Below, in pieces: positions 14,641 through 22,497 of a stretch of DNA of 27,541 nucleotides. The stretch covers positions 1 to 27,541 of the forward strand of contig JANRJY010000058.1 in the NCBI GenBank assembly GCA_033763735.1, read 5' to 3'. The DNA comes from JANRJY01 sp033763735 (GTDB lineage: Bacteria; Bacteroidota; Bacteroidia; Cytophagales; UBA9547). Positions within the stretch are counted from its first letter, which is position 1. Each line of letters starts with the position of its first letter. Both the position numbers and the translations under genes were made by a program. The notes beneath the pieces were generated by a model, which worked only from the letters and a program-made list of their open reading frames with translations, did no database searches and was not told the origin of the DNA.

Positions 14641-17555
14641 TAACTCACCTTTACTCCATTTGGTGCTTTGACGTAATCAAAAACTTTTTTACCATTTTCG
14701 GTATGCCATTTGACCTCGATTAAACCTCCTTTAGGATGCGGATAAACACCTTCTGCGTGTTGAATGGTATTTGTTAACGGCTTGATTTCAACTGTGTTAG
14801 CATCAGGCAAATTTGGAAAATGTATCCCTAATATATACTTCGATAAATAATACACCGGACTAGCCGACCATGCATGACATCGACTTTGCATATTGGTATC
14901 ATCAAAGTATTCCGGTGTGGTTCTATTACCTTTAGTTAAGAAAAATCCCCAACCTTGGCGAATTAGGTTTTCAGCTGTATCGTACAAGCCTGCTTTATAC
15001 AATCCATCAAATATATAAAATGCGTAACTTGGCGACATATACACACCATTTTTATCGTCATAACCATTGACGAATAACGAACGAAGTTGATAAGCAACTT
15101 TCGGCTTTATTTTTTCTAATTGTTTTTCATCAACAACACCAGCTCTAATTGCAAACAAACTTGCGTGTGAAGAGTGCGTTTTCTTTTCAAAGTTATCGGC
15201 ATAACATCCTTCACTTTCATCCCAAAGTAAGTCATGAATGCTTTTGGAAAGTGTATCAATTCGAAATGCATAGTTTTTTGAATCTTCTTTTTTACCAATG
15301 GCATCAGCAAGTTTCTTAGCGCATCGTAATGCAATCAGATACGTACAAGAAAATTCGCAATTCATTCCCGTAATGGAGCGGTAGCCATTAACCACATTCA
15401 AATCCCCATGAAATCCGCCATAATTGGCTCTTACTCCCTTTCTGACATTCCATTCGGCATCCAAAAGTCTGTCTGCTCTTTCGTCTGAAAGCTCTTGAAA
15501 CCATTCTAAATTTTTGACAATTGGATTCCAATATTGTTCAATTAAGGATTTGTCTCCGGTATTTTCATAGTAAGCCCAAAAACCTTCCAAAGCATTAAGT
15601 GCAAAGTCTGAAATAGTGTAATTGCCTGTATTAGGATACACTGCTCTTATTTTTCGGGTATCATCCGGTGATTGTCCATAAAGTTCCATGCATCTGCGGA
15701 ATAACTTGTGGTCGCCAAATAATGCCAAATTGTTAAAATACTGAATAATAGTATCGCGGGTATACATGCCTCTTTCGCGGCCTACACAATCCACATAAGC
15801 ATCTTCCATGTTAGCTTCTTGAGTTAGGGCACACATTTCCCAAATGCTATTCATCAATGGATCGGAACTAATGAATTTGCCTTTTTTAACTGCCGGATAA
15901 GTTGCTTTAATAATTTTAAAATCTTCAATTTTAATATTTTCTGAAATATTTCTGAAAGTAATCATCATATACCGAATGCCCCTAGGCTGATTTGGCATAT
16001 ATTCAATTACATTTTCGGCACATTTGACCCTATCGGCACTTTGGTAATTAAAAGTTGGTGTCAAGTGTAACTGATCTTTTGCAATATATTCACAATACAC
16101 TAAATCTATGGTAGTTCCCTTTGCTCCTGAAGCTTTTAGGTAAGGGTAGCTTAATCGTATATATTCCAAATCAAACAATAACCCAAAACCGCTTGGATAA
16201 TCAGAAATATTAAAGGTTTTACCCGAAAGATTTGAAATTGGAATGGCTTCAAATGGTGTTCCATAAGTGTCCCAACTACTTTCAAATGCAGCATTTTCTG
16301 CTTTGTTTTCTTTTTTGGCTTCCACCCACTTAAAATCACCGGGCAAATTTGATTGTTCGGCATAAGGTAATTCCTTGTTTAAAAAATACTTTTCAAAATC
16401 CGACACTGAAACATAGGTCCCATGTCGAAATATTACTCCTGATTCTCCATTTTTATCAGCTGACAAAACTAAATTTGCTCCCTTTGGAATACCTATATAA
16501 AAGTCCAGAATATCTGTATAAGGACCAACTTTACCAAATAAATAATTCCAACCTTTCTTAAGTGTAAATTCTATACTAAGTTTCAGGTCGGAGAAATCAT
16601 TCTCATAGGGAAGAATTTGTTTGCCATTCAACCACATCTCACCCCAAAAAACAGAAATATCGCGTACTACTTTCTCTTCATCTGAAAAAATATAAGTGTA
16701 ATATGGAATATAATACTTCTTATTTAATGGTTTATTATCTTCATACTGATCCGGTATTTCTATGGTAAATGAATATTTGTCTTCCTTATTTATTATTGGA
16801 ACTATTTTAATTAACGGAGTTGTATTATCAAAAGCAATCACCGAATTATCTAAAAAAGGTATGCTTCTTTCTTTCAGCGATCCCCAGGCATTTTGCTTGG
16901 TTATTTCTATTGCTGGTTTCCACTGAGCATCATTAAAGCTAATTTGTTTCCATTTTTCTGCTTTGGATTGGTCATAAAAGTCATTAGGATTTAGTGCAAA
17001 ACTCATTTTGGGTGTATATCTGCTTCTTTCATTGGCTTTGGCTGCTTTCCAATTTTTTGGGTTAGAAGCAAGTTCAATCTTGCCTCCTGCAGATTCAATG
17101 GTGCCCCAACAAACCATTCCTGCATTGCTTTTCATCGATTTGTAGGTTTTGATGCCAAAATAATTCACTTGAATTGCAATTACATTTTCTGCATCCTCTT
17201 TCAAATATGGTTTTAAATCTATAGGGTCATAAAGTGGGAATCGAGGGTCAAACCTAACAGGTCCTTGACAAACAAATTGCTCATTTACAAATAATTGATA
17301 ACTCGTATCAGCGAACAAATTAAAAAGTGCGGTTTTAATTTTTCCTTTAACAAATATTTTTTTACGGAAATTACAATATAAGTTACGTCCATTACCATCA
17401 GAATCGTACCACAGGTATGAAACATTTTTTGGTAATTCCACAACTTCAGCTGCGGATAAAGGTGTTTCTTCTTTATTTTCAGCAAAACAATTTGGCAAAA
17501 GTATCATTCCGCCAATTCCTACTGCCGAATAACCCAGAAAATCTCTTCTTATCAT
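14637..17555 (-). CDS. GH78-type alpha-L-rhamnosidase, exported
   Basis: The 972-residue protein begins MIRRDFLGYSAVGIGGMILL, a twin-arginine type signal. Beta-sandwich regions follow: a sugar-binding segment around 40-150 and further beta domains to about 560. A six-hairpin (alpha/alpha)6 catalytic domain spans about 570-890, from SDPLMNSIWEMCALTQEAN through EYFDDTNMQSRCHAWSASPVYYL. The catalytic-acid region reads DAYVDCVGRERGMYTRDT, the equivalent of DCPxRxxxGWTGD in GH78. A beta-rich C-terminal domain ends the protein (about 890-972, IQHAEGVYPHPKGGLIEVKWH). GH78 enzymes release terminal L-rhamnose from pectin, rhamnogalacturonan or glycosides. Expected location is periplasm or cell surface. 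The subfamily and substrate are not readable from sequence. Confidence 0.85.
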   Translation of the reverse strand: MIRRDFLGYSAVGIGGMILLPNCFAENKEETPLSAAEVVELPKNVSYLWYDSDGNGRNLYCNFRKKIFVKGKIKTALFNLFADTSYQLFVNEQFVCQGPVRFDPRFPLYDPIDLKPYLKEDAENVIAIQVNYFGIKTYKSMKSNAGMVCWGTIESAGGKIELASNPKNWKAAKANERSRYTPKMSFALNPNDFYDQSKAEKWKQISFNDAQWKPAIEITKQNAWGSLKERSIPFLDNSVIAFDNTTPLIKIVPIINKEDKYSFTIEIPDQYEDNKPLNKKYYIPYYTYIFSDEEKVVRDISVFWGEMWLNGKQILPYENDFSDLKLSIEFTLKKGWNYLFGKVGPYTDILDFYIGIPKGANLVLSADKNGESGVIFRHGTYVSVSDFEKYFLNKELPYAEQSNLPGDFKWVEAKKENKAENAAFESSWDTYGTPFEAIPISNLSGKTFNISDYPSGFGLLFDLEYIRLSYPYLKASGAKGTTIDLVYCEYIAKDQLHLTPTFNYQSADRVKCAENVIEYMPNQPRGIRYMMITFRNISENIKIEDFKIIKATYPAVKKGKFISSDPLMNSIWEMCALTQEANMEDAYVDCVGRERGMYTRDTIIQYFNNLALFGDHKLFRRCMELYGQSPDDTRKIRAVYPNTGNYTISDFALNALEGFWAYYENTGDKSLIEQYWNPIVKNLEWFQELSDERADRLLDAEWNVRKGVRANYGGFHGDLNVVNGYRSITGMNCEFSCTYLIALRCAKKLADAIGKKEDSKNYAFRIDTLSKSIHDLLWDESEGCYADNFEKKTHSSHASLFAIRAGVVDEKQLEKIKPKVAYQLRSLFVNGYDDKNGVYMSPSYAFYIFDGLYKAGLYDTAENLIRQGWGFFLTKGNRTTPEYFDDTNMQSRCHAWSASPVYYLSKYILGIHFPNLPDANTVEIKPLTNTIQHAEGVYPHPKGGLIEVKWHTENGKKVFDYVKAPNGVKVSY

Positions 17556-17703
17556 TGATTAAGTTGTAAAATGATTTAATATTTGAAAGCCTAATATTCG
17601 AAATAAAAAACAAATTCTAAAAATTGTTATATAAATAGGTATGTAATAAAACAAATTGCCAATTATTTTTTTCCACCATCCCAAACATATTAATCGGTTA
17701 CCT

Positions 17704-17711
17704 TATTTTTG
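17704..17711 (+). promoter_or_regulatory. Candidate -7 promoter box for the Ppx/GppA gene
   Basis: TATTTTTG matches TAnnTTTG exactly and lies 25 bases before the ATG at 17737. A TTTG about 19-20 bases upstream is lacking. Confidence 0.35.
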
Positions 17712-17736
17712 TTCAAATGTATTAAAGTAAAAAAGT

Positions 17737-18702
17737 ATGCGTACAGATAATTATGCAGTCCTTGATTTGGGCACTAATACTTTTAATTTGCTGATATTAA
17801 ATATTGGCAGCACCTCCAAAACTATTTTGCATCAGGATAGGTATGCTGTAAAAATTGGTAAAGGAGGCATTCATGATCAGATAATAACTGATGATGCTTT
17901 TAATAGAGCAGTAGATGCCGTTGCATACTTTAAAAAAGAAATTAATAAACATCATGTACCATTGGAAAATGTAAAAGCAGTGGCTACTTCTGCCTTCCGT
18001 AATGCCATCAATGGCGTTGAACTTGCTGATAAAATAAAAGAGAAAACAGGCATAGAAGTAGAGATTATTGCTGGTGAACGAGAAGCTGAACTTATATACT
18101 ATGGCGTAAAATCTGCTTTAACGATAGGCGATGAAACCAGCTTAATAATGGATATAGGTGGAGGCAGTGTAGAGTTTATCATTTGCGATGAAAACAATAT
18201 TTTCTGGAAAAAAAGCTACGAAATTGGTGCGCAACGTTTGCTTGATATTTACCACAAAACAGATCCAATACAATCAGAACAAATAGAACGATTGTATATT
18301 TTCCTTGAAAAAACACTGACAGATTTACAAAAAAATATTAACTTATTCAAGCCACGAACATTAATAGGTTCCAGTGGTACTTTTGATACACTGTGTGAAA
18401 TATACCTACAAAAAAATAATATCGACCATATATTAGATTCGGGCACTGAATTCGAGTTGCCTTTGAATGCATTTGGCGAATTATTCCTTCAATTGGTTTC
18501 CAAAAATGTAGAAGAACGTAAGAAAATACCCGGAATGTCAGAAATGCGTGTGGATATGATTGTAGTAGCATCCTGCTTGATTGACTATGTATTAAAATCG
18601 TTCTATTTCAACAAAATGAGGGTATCATTTTACTCACTTAAAGAGGGTATTTTCTATTTGATGACCAATAATCAATTGGTATTAGAAGAAGAAATGGCGT
18701 AG
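17737..18702 (+). CDS. Ppx/GppA family phosphatase (exopolyphosphatase-like)
   Basis: The 321-residue protein has the actin-like ASKHA fold motifs of the Ppx/GppA family: phosphate-1 loop LDLGTNTFNLLI (9-20), TSAFRNA (84-90), GEREAE (113-118, with the catalytic Glu region) and phosphate-2 loop DIGGGSVEF (139-147). It has only the two-domain core, shorter than the roughly 500-residue E. coli proteins that carry an HD-type C-terminal domain. Family enzymes hydrolyse terminal phosphate from polyphosphate or convert pppGpp to ppGpp; sequence alone cannot separate these. It is cytoplasmic. It is followed by a 171-base gap containing repeat array C, so lpxK may have its own promoter. Confidence 0.92.
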   Translation: MRTDNYAVLDLGTNTFNLLILNIGSTSKTILHQDRYAVKIGKGGIHDQIITDDAFNRAVDAVAYFKKEINKHHVPLENVKAVATSAFRNAINGVELADKIKEKTGIEVEIIAGEREAELIYYGVKSALTIGDETSLIMDIGGGSVEFIICDENNIFWKKSYEIGAQRLLDIYHKTDPIQSEQIERLYIFLEKTLTDLQKNINLFKPRTLIGSSGTFDTLCEIYLQKNNIDHILDSGTEFELPLNAFGELFLQLVSKNVEERKKIPGMSEMRVDMIVVASCLIDYVLKSFYFNKMRVSFYSLKEGIFYLMTNNQLVLEEEMA

Positions 18703-18712
18703 AGAATAGAGT

Positions 18713-18745
18713 GTGTAATGAGTAATGCATAATGTTTAATGTATT
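18713..18745. repeat. 7-base-period tract after the Ppx/GppA gene
   Basis: GTGTAAT, GAGTAAT, GCATAAT, GTTTAAT and GTATTAG succeed one another at 7-base spacing, starting 11 bases after the stop codon. It leads directly into array C. Confidence 0.55.
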
Positions 18746-18809
18746 AGCACTTGAAGACTTAGTACCTTAACGCATCGTAACGTCAACACATCATCACGTT
18801 ACTACACAT
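18743..18809 (-). repeat. Degenerate 8-base-period tandem array C (inverted relative to A and B)
   Basis: Read on the minus strand it gives units such as GTGTTGAC, GTTACGAT, GCGTTAAG, GTCTTCAA and GTGCTAAT. The 30 bases 18773-18744 on the minus strand align without gaps to 9246-9275 of array A with 6 mismatches by my count. It lies between the Ppx/GppA gene and lpxK. Confidence 0.65.
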
Positions 18810-18873
18810 AAATTTTAAAAATTGCTTCAATATTTAAGTTAATAATTATTTTTGACCAATTATACCTTTAATA

Positions 18874-19941
18874 TTGAAATACCTGCTGTTTCCATTTAGT
18901 GTTATTTACGATTGGATTACATCTTTTCGTAATTTTTTGTTTGATAACAACTTCTGGATTTTCAAGTCACAAAAATTCGAAGAAGTTTTCACCATAAGTG
19001 TGGGTAATTTGAGTATGGGAGGAACAGGAAAAACACCTATGATTGAATATTTGGCAAACTTGTTGATTTCCAATTATAAAGTCAGCACTTTAAGTAGAGG
19101 TTACGGACGAAAAACGAAAGGAATAAGGATAGCAAATGAAGCCGATACTTATGAAACGGTTGGAGATGAACCGATGCAGTTTTTTTATAAATTTCAAAAT
19201 AAAATTGAAGTTGTAGTAGGTGAACAAAGAGCCATTGCTATTCCGCATATTTTGCAAAAAAAACCTGAAATGCAAATAATTTTGCTTGACGATGCATTTC
19301 AACATCGAACGGTATCACCTCATATAAATATATTGCTAACTGACTATAATCATTTGTTTTTCAAAGATCATATTTTTCCGATGGGCAGATTAAGAGAAAA
19401 CAAAAAAGGTGTGCAACGTGCGGATATTGTAATAGTTACCAAATGCCCTGAAGAAATTGGATATCACAAAGAATATATTAAAAGGAAACTGGCAGCTTAT
19501 ATAAACAAACCTAAGGTGAATCTGTTTTTTACAACAATCAAATATGAAAATGAGGTGCCAATTTTTGAAAAATCAATAAATACAAAGTACGATGATATTA
19601 TTGTAGTAACGGCAATTGCAAATAACAAATCAATGATTAATTACTTAAATACAAAGTATAGAGTAAAAGAAGTGGTAACATTCCCGGATCATCACGCATT
19701 TACTGAGAAAGATTTTTATAAAGTCAAAAAGGCATTTGAATCGCTTTCAGGTACGCCCGCTATAATTGTAACTACTGAAAAAGATATGGTTAAGTTTAAA
19801 TCCAATAAAAATTCAGAACTTTGGGCGCAACTCCCTATGTATTATTTACCAATTCAAACCCGATTTTTAGAACATGGAGATGTTTTTAATAGATTGGTAC
19901 ATCAACAAATTTCTGATTTCTACAATCAACAAAAGAATTAG
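18874..19941 (+). CDS. lpxK: Tetraacyldisaccharide 4'-kinase
   Basis: The 355-residue protein phosphorylates the 4' position of the lipid A precursor disaccharide at the inner face of the inner membrane, giving lipid IVA. An N-terminal membrane-associating segment (MKYLLFPFSVIYDWITSFRNFLFD) is followed by the P-loop GNLSMGGTGKTP (44-55), SRGYGR (74-79), GDEP (97-100) and LLDDAFQHR, all LpxK signatures. DHHAFTEKD is the late conserved motif. The start is TTG at 18874; the MKYLLFPFS opening matches Bacteroidota LpxK and no in-frame ATG precedes it. The porin gene begins 6 bases after its stop, so the two are probably co-transcribed. Its presence shows the organism makes lipid A. Confidence 0.95.
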   Translation: MKYLLFPFSVIYDWITSFRNFLFDNNFWIFKSQKFEEVFTISVGNLSMGGTGKTPMIEYLANLLISNYKVSTLSRGYGRKTKGIRIANEADTYETVGDEPMQFFYKFQNKIEVVVGEQRAIAIPHILQKKPEMQIILLDDAFQHRTVSPHINILLTDYNHLFFKDHIFPMGRLRENKKGVQRADIVIVTKCPEEIGYHKEYIKRKLAAYINKPKVNLFFTTIKYENEVPIFEKSINTKYDDIIVVTAIANNKSMINYLNTKYRVKEVVTFPDHHAFTEKDFYKVKKAFESLSGTPAIIVTTEKDMVKFKSNKNSELWAQLPMYYLPIQTRFLEHGDVFNRLVHQQISDFYNQQKN

Positions 19942-19947
19942 CATTAC

Positions 19948-22326
19948 GTGTATCATCGGATTATTTATATAATTATATGTTTTTTTACGATTGTTTATTT
20001 AGCTAATTCTCAAATAGTTAATGACTCTGCAAAACAAGTATACGGTACAAATACAACAAAAATATTTACCCAAAACACGATATACAGAAATGAACTCAAA
20101 TATTTCAAAAAAGACACCCTTTTTGCAAGACAATTGCCTTTATTAAAATCATCACTTCCATTGGATTTTGGTATCAAATTAGATACTGCAACTAAGAAAG
20201 TAGAAAAAGAGAAAATTAATGTTTCTGATTCTATTACAACAGACTCAACCAATAGGAAGAAAAACAAAAATATTATTAAGCCAATTATCAATTTATTATT
20301 ACCTGATTCACTAACGCCTCAACAAAAATATAGAAGGCGGTTTTATAAAAATGAATATCGGTATATTAAACCTGATACAAGTATGAGTGATATTCATAAC
20401 TATAATTATATATTTATAAAGCGTAATATATATCAAAATCAAGGAGTTATAGGCACACCTTCAAAAGCTGTGTTCTATAATCAACCTACTGAACTTGGTT
20501 ATCAATCCGGATTCAATGCGTATGATGTATATTACACCAGACCGGAAGATTTGAAGTATTACAATACACGATCGCCTTACACCAGGGTATATTACTTAGC
20601 CAACACCGGTGATGAAAACAACATCACATTTGATATCAACCGTAATATTTATCGTAACTGGAACATGGGTGTATATTACCAAAGAATAAACAGCAACAAA
20701 ATATATGGCCAAACGGATAGAGCAAATAATTTTCTGGCGCAAAATCAAGATTTTAAAATATACACCTCCTTTAAATCAAATAATGAACGATATCATTTGT
20801 TAGCTAACTTCAATTACTTTGTTAGCAAAACCAATGAACAAGGCGGCTTAATAATGGCTGGAAGTAAAAAAAGAGGATCCAGAGCAGCAAATGATTCCGC
20901 CACTCAAAATCGCTTACCAAGCAATATGAATGCAGCAAATGCTTGGCTTGTGGCTGCTGGCTCAAAACTCGAACCTTATCGTAATGATGGCTCCATTTAC
21001 AGCCGCGATAGAAGAGTGGCTTACCATCTGTACCACCAATATGACATTATTAGGCATGGTAAGTTGAGCGTATTTCACGAATTTCAAAGAAAAAATCAAA
21101 AGTTCACATATGAAGACCCTGCAATAAAGACAAATGCAAATTACGACAGTCTTGGCAATGCCTTTTACAGAAATGCTTATAAAAGCAAAGATTCTACTTA
21201 TTACAACAATCAATTTTTGATGATTTCTAACAAAGTAGGATTAAAAACGGCTACTGAGTTTTTGGACATAATAGTATTTGGTAGGCAACGAAAAGTGTTT
21301 GCAGGAGATAATTTATATGTGATTCAGGCAAAAGAGCTAACTGACGCTAAAGCGTATGATGCTTTTTTTTCGTTTGACCCAAATTCAAAGTTAAGATTAA
21401 CTGAAACATACGCTGGGGGTGAAATAATATTTAAACCTTCGAATAGCCTTAAAGTGCATTTGAAAGGCGAAGGGATGATTGCATTCCAAAATAGCTCAAT
21501 TTCAGACACTTACAAAAACAACTTCAAAGGACTAGGTGACCACAATTTTGGGATCGATATCCAGTATAAGAACTTATTGTTTGGGTATAATCAAATCCTT
21601 ACTTCTCCCAATATTATCATGAATTATATGGATCATAATAATTTCAGGTGGAATAAAGAATTTGCACCGACTGTTTCAAATACTTTTTATGGAGTTTATA
21701 AAACACTAATTGCGAAGAAATTTGATTTTGAAATTTCACCACGAATTACATCGATTATCAACCATGTATATTATGAAACTGATTTATTGGTTCCCAAACA
21801 AGTAAATGATAAAAATGGCATTTACATAAGTTCCGTTGATTTTTTATTTCATCCATATATTGGACCATTTCATGCGGAGATTTTTGGAAAATATACGCTA
21901 GGTAGATTTTTAATAGGTGATATTTACTATAATACAGCAGCAGATGTAATTCGATTTCCAACTTTGTATGCCAATTCAAAATTATATGCACTGTATTCAC
22001 CTAAAAAGAAAAAAGGAAGGATTCAGTTTATGTTTGGGCTTGATTTTCACTATCGTTCGTCCTATAATGGCGATGCTTATATGCCGGCTACAGGGCAGTT
22101 TTATGTGCAAAACAATTTTACTTTGAAAGATTATGTATTAGTTGACTTTTATATAAATGCACGTGTTAAAAATGCCTTAGTTTTCACCAGAGTAAATCAA
22201 CTCAACTCCATAATAGGGCAACAAGCAAATAGCCCCATTGGAAGTAATGGATATTATGTAAGTCCCGGATATCCTTCAAGCCGTTTGTTTTTGAGCATTG
22301 GCTTTCAATGGTTGTTGTTTGATTGA
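19948..22326 (+). CDS. Putative outer-membrane porin (Porin_10 type)
   Basis: The 792-residue protein has a signal peptide (MYHRIIYIIICFFTIVYLANSQ) from a GTG start at 19948, the only canonical start placing the signal at the terminus. The region from about 190 onward alternates aromatic and polar residues in beta-strand fashion, with YYTRPEDLKYYNTRSPYTRV and YYLANTGDENNITFDINRN, as in the putative porin family of Bacteroidota. It ends with strands and a terminal aromatic segment (LFLSIGFQWLLFD) as expected of a beta-barrel recognised by BAM. Its likely role is passive or selective uptake across the outer membrane, with unknown substrate. It lies 6 bases after lpxK, and a strong palindrome follows at 22407-22429. 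Confidence 0.82.
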   Translation: MYHRIIYIIICFFTIVYLANSQIVNDSAKQVYGTNTTKIFTQNTIYRNELKYFKKDTLFARQLPLLKSSLPLDFGIKLDTATKKVEKEKINVSDSITTDSTNRKKNKNIIKPIINLLLPDSLTPQQKYRRRFYKNEYRYIKPDTSMSDIHNYNYIFIKRNIYQNQGVIGTPSKAVFYNQPTELGYQSGFNAYDVYYTRPEDLKYYNTRSPYTRVYYLANTGDENNITFDINRNIYRNWNMGVYYQRINSNKIYGQTDRANNFLAQNQDFKIYTSFKSNNERYHLLANFNYFVSKTNEQGGLIMAGSKKRGSRAANDSATQNRLPSNMNAANAWLVAAGSKLEPYRNDGSIYSRDRRVAYHLYHQYDIIRHGKLSVFHEFQRKNQKFTYEDPAIKTNANYDSLGNAFYRNAYKSKDSTYYNNQFLMISNKVGLKTATEFLDIIVFGRQRKVFAGDNLYVIQAKELTDAKAYDAFFSFDPNSKLRLTETYAGGEIIFKPSNSLKVHLKGEGMIAFQNSSISDTYKNNFKGLGDHNFGIDIQYKNLLFGYNQILTSPNIIMNYMDHNNFRWNKEFAPTVSNTFYGVYKTLIAKKFDFEISPRITSIINHVYYETDLLVPKQVNDKNGIYISSVDFLFHPYIGPFHAEIFGKYTLGRFLIGDIYYNTAADVIRFPTLYANSKLYALYSPKKKKGRIQFMFGLDFHYRSSYNGDAYMPATGQFYVQNNFTLKDYVLVDFYINARVKNALVFTRVNQLNSIIGQQANSPIGSNGYYVSPGYPSSRLFLSIGFQWLLFD

Positions 22327-22406
22327 TAATTGATAACTTGTTGAATACTTTTAAAATAACCATTCAATATTTGATTGCATAATTCAAATAAATGCCTCAC
22401 CCTAAA

Positions 22407-22434
22407 TCCCTCTCCGAAAAGGAGAGGGACTTTT
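22407..22434 (+). terminator. Palindromic hairpin after the porin gene, possible intrinsic terminator
   Basis: TCCCTCTCC (22407-22415) and GGAGAGGGA (22421-22429) form a 9-base-pair perfect stem around a GAAAA loop, followed by CTTTT. The short T-run makes it a plausible terminator for the lpxK-porin unit, 80 bases after the stop. The flanking CCTCACCCTAAAT resembles a dispersed palindromic element I recall from many bacterial genomes, so it may be a mobile repeat rather than a dedicated terminator. It also separates the porin from dnaG. Confidence 0.55.
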
Positions 22435-22497
22435 GATTGTGCAAACTGAAAAGCAATTAATTATACATATTACATTCTAAATTATACATTCCAAAAG

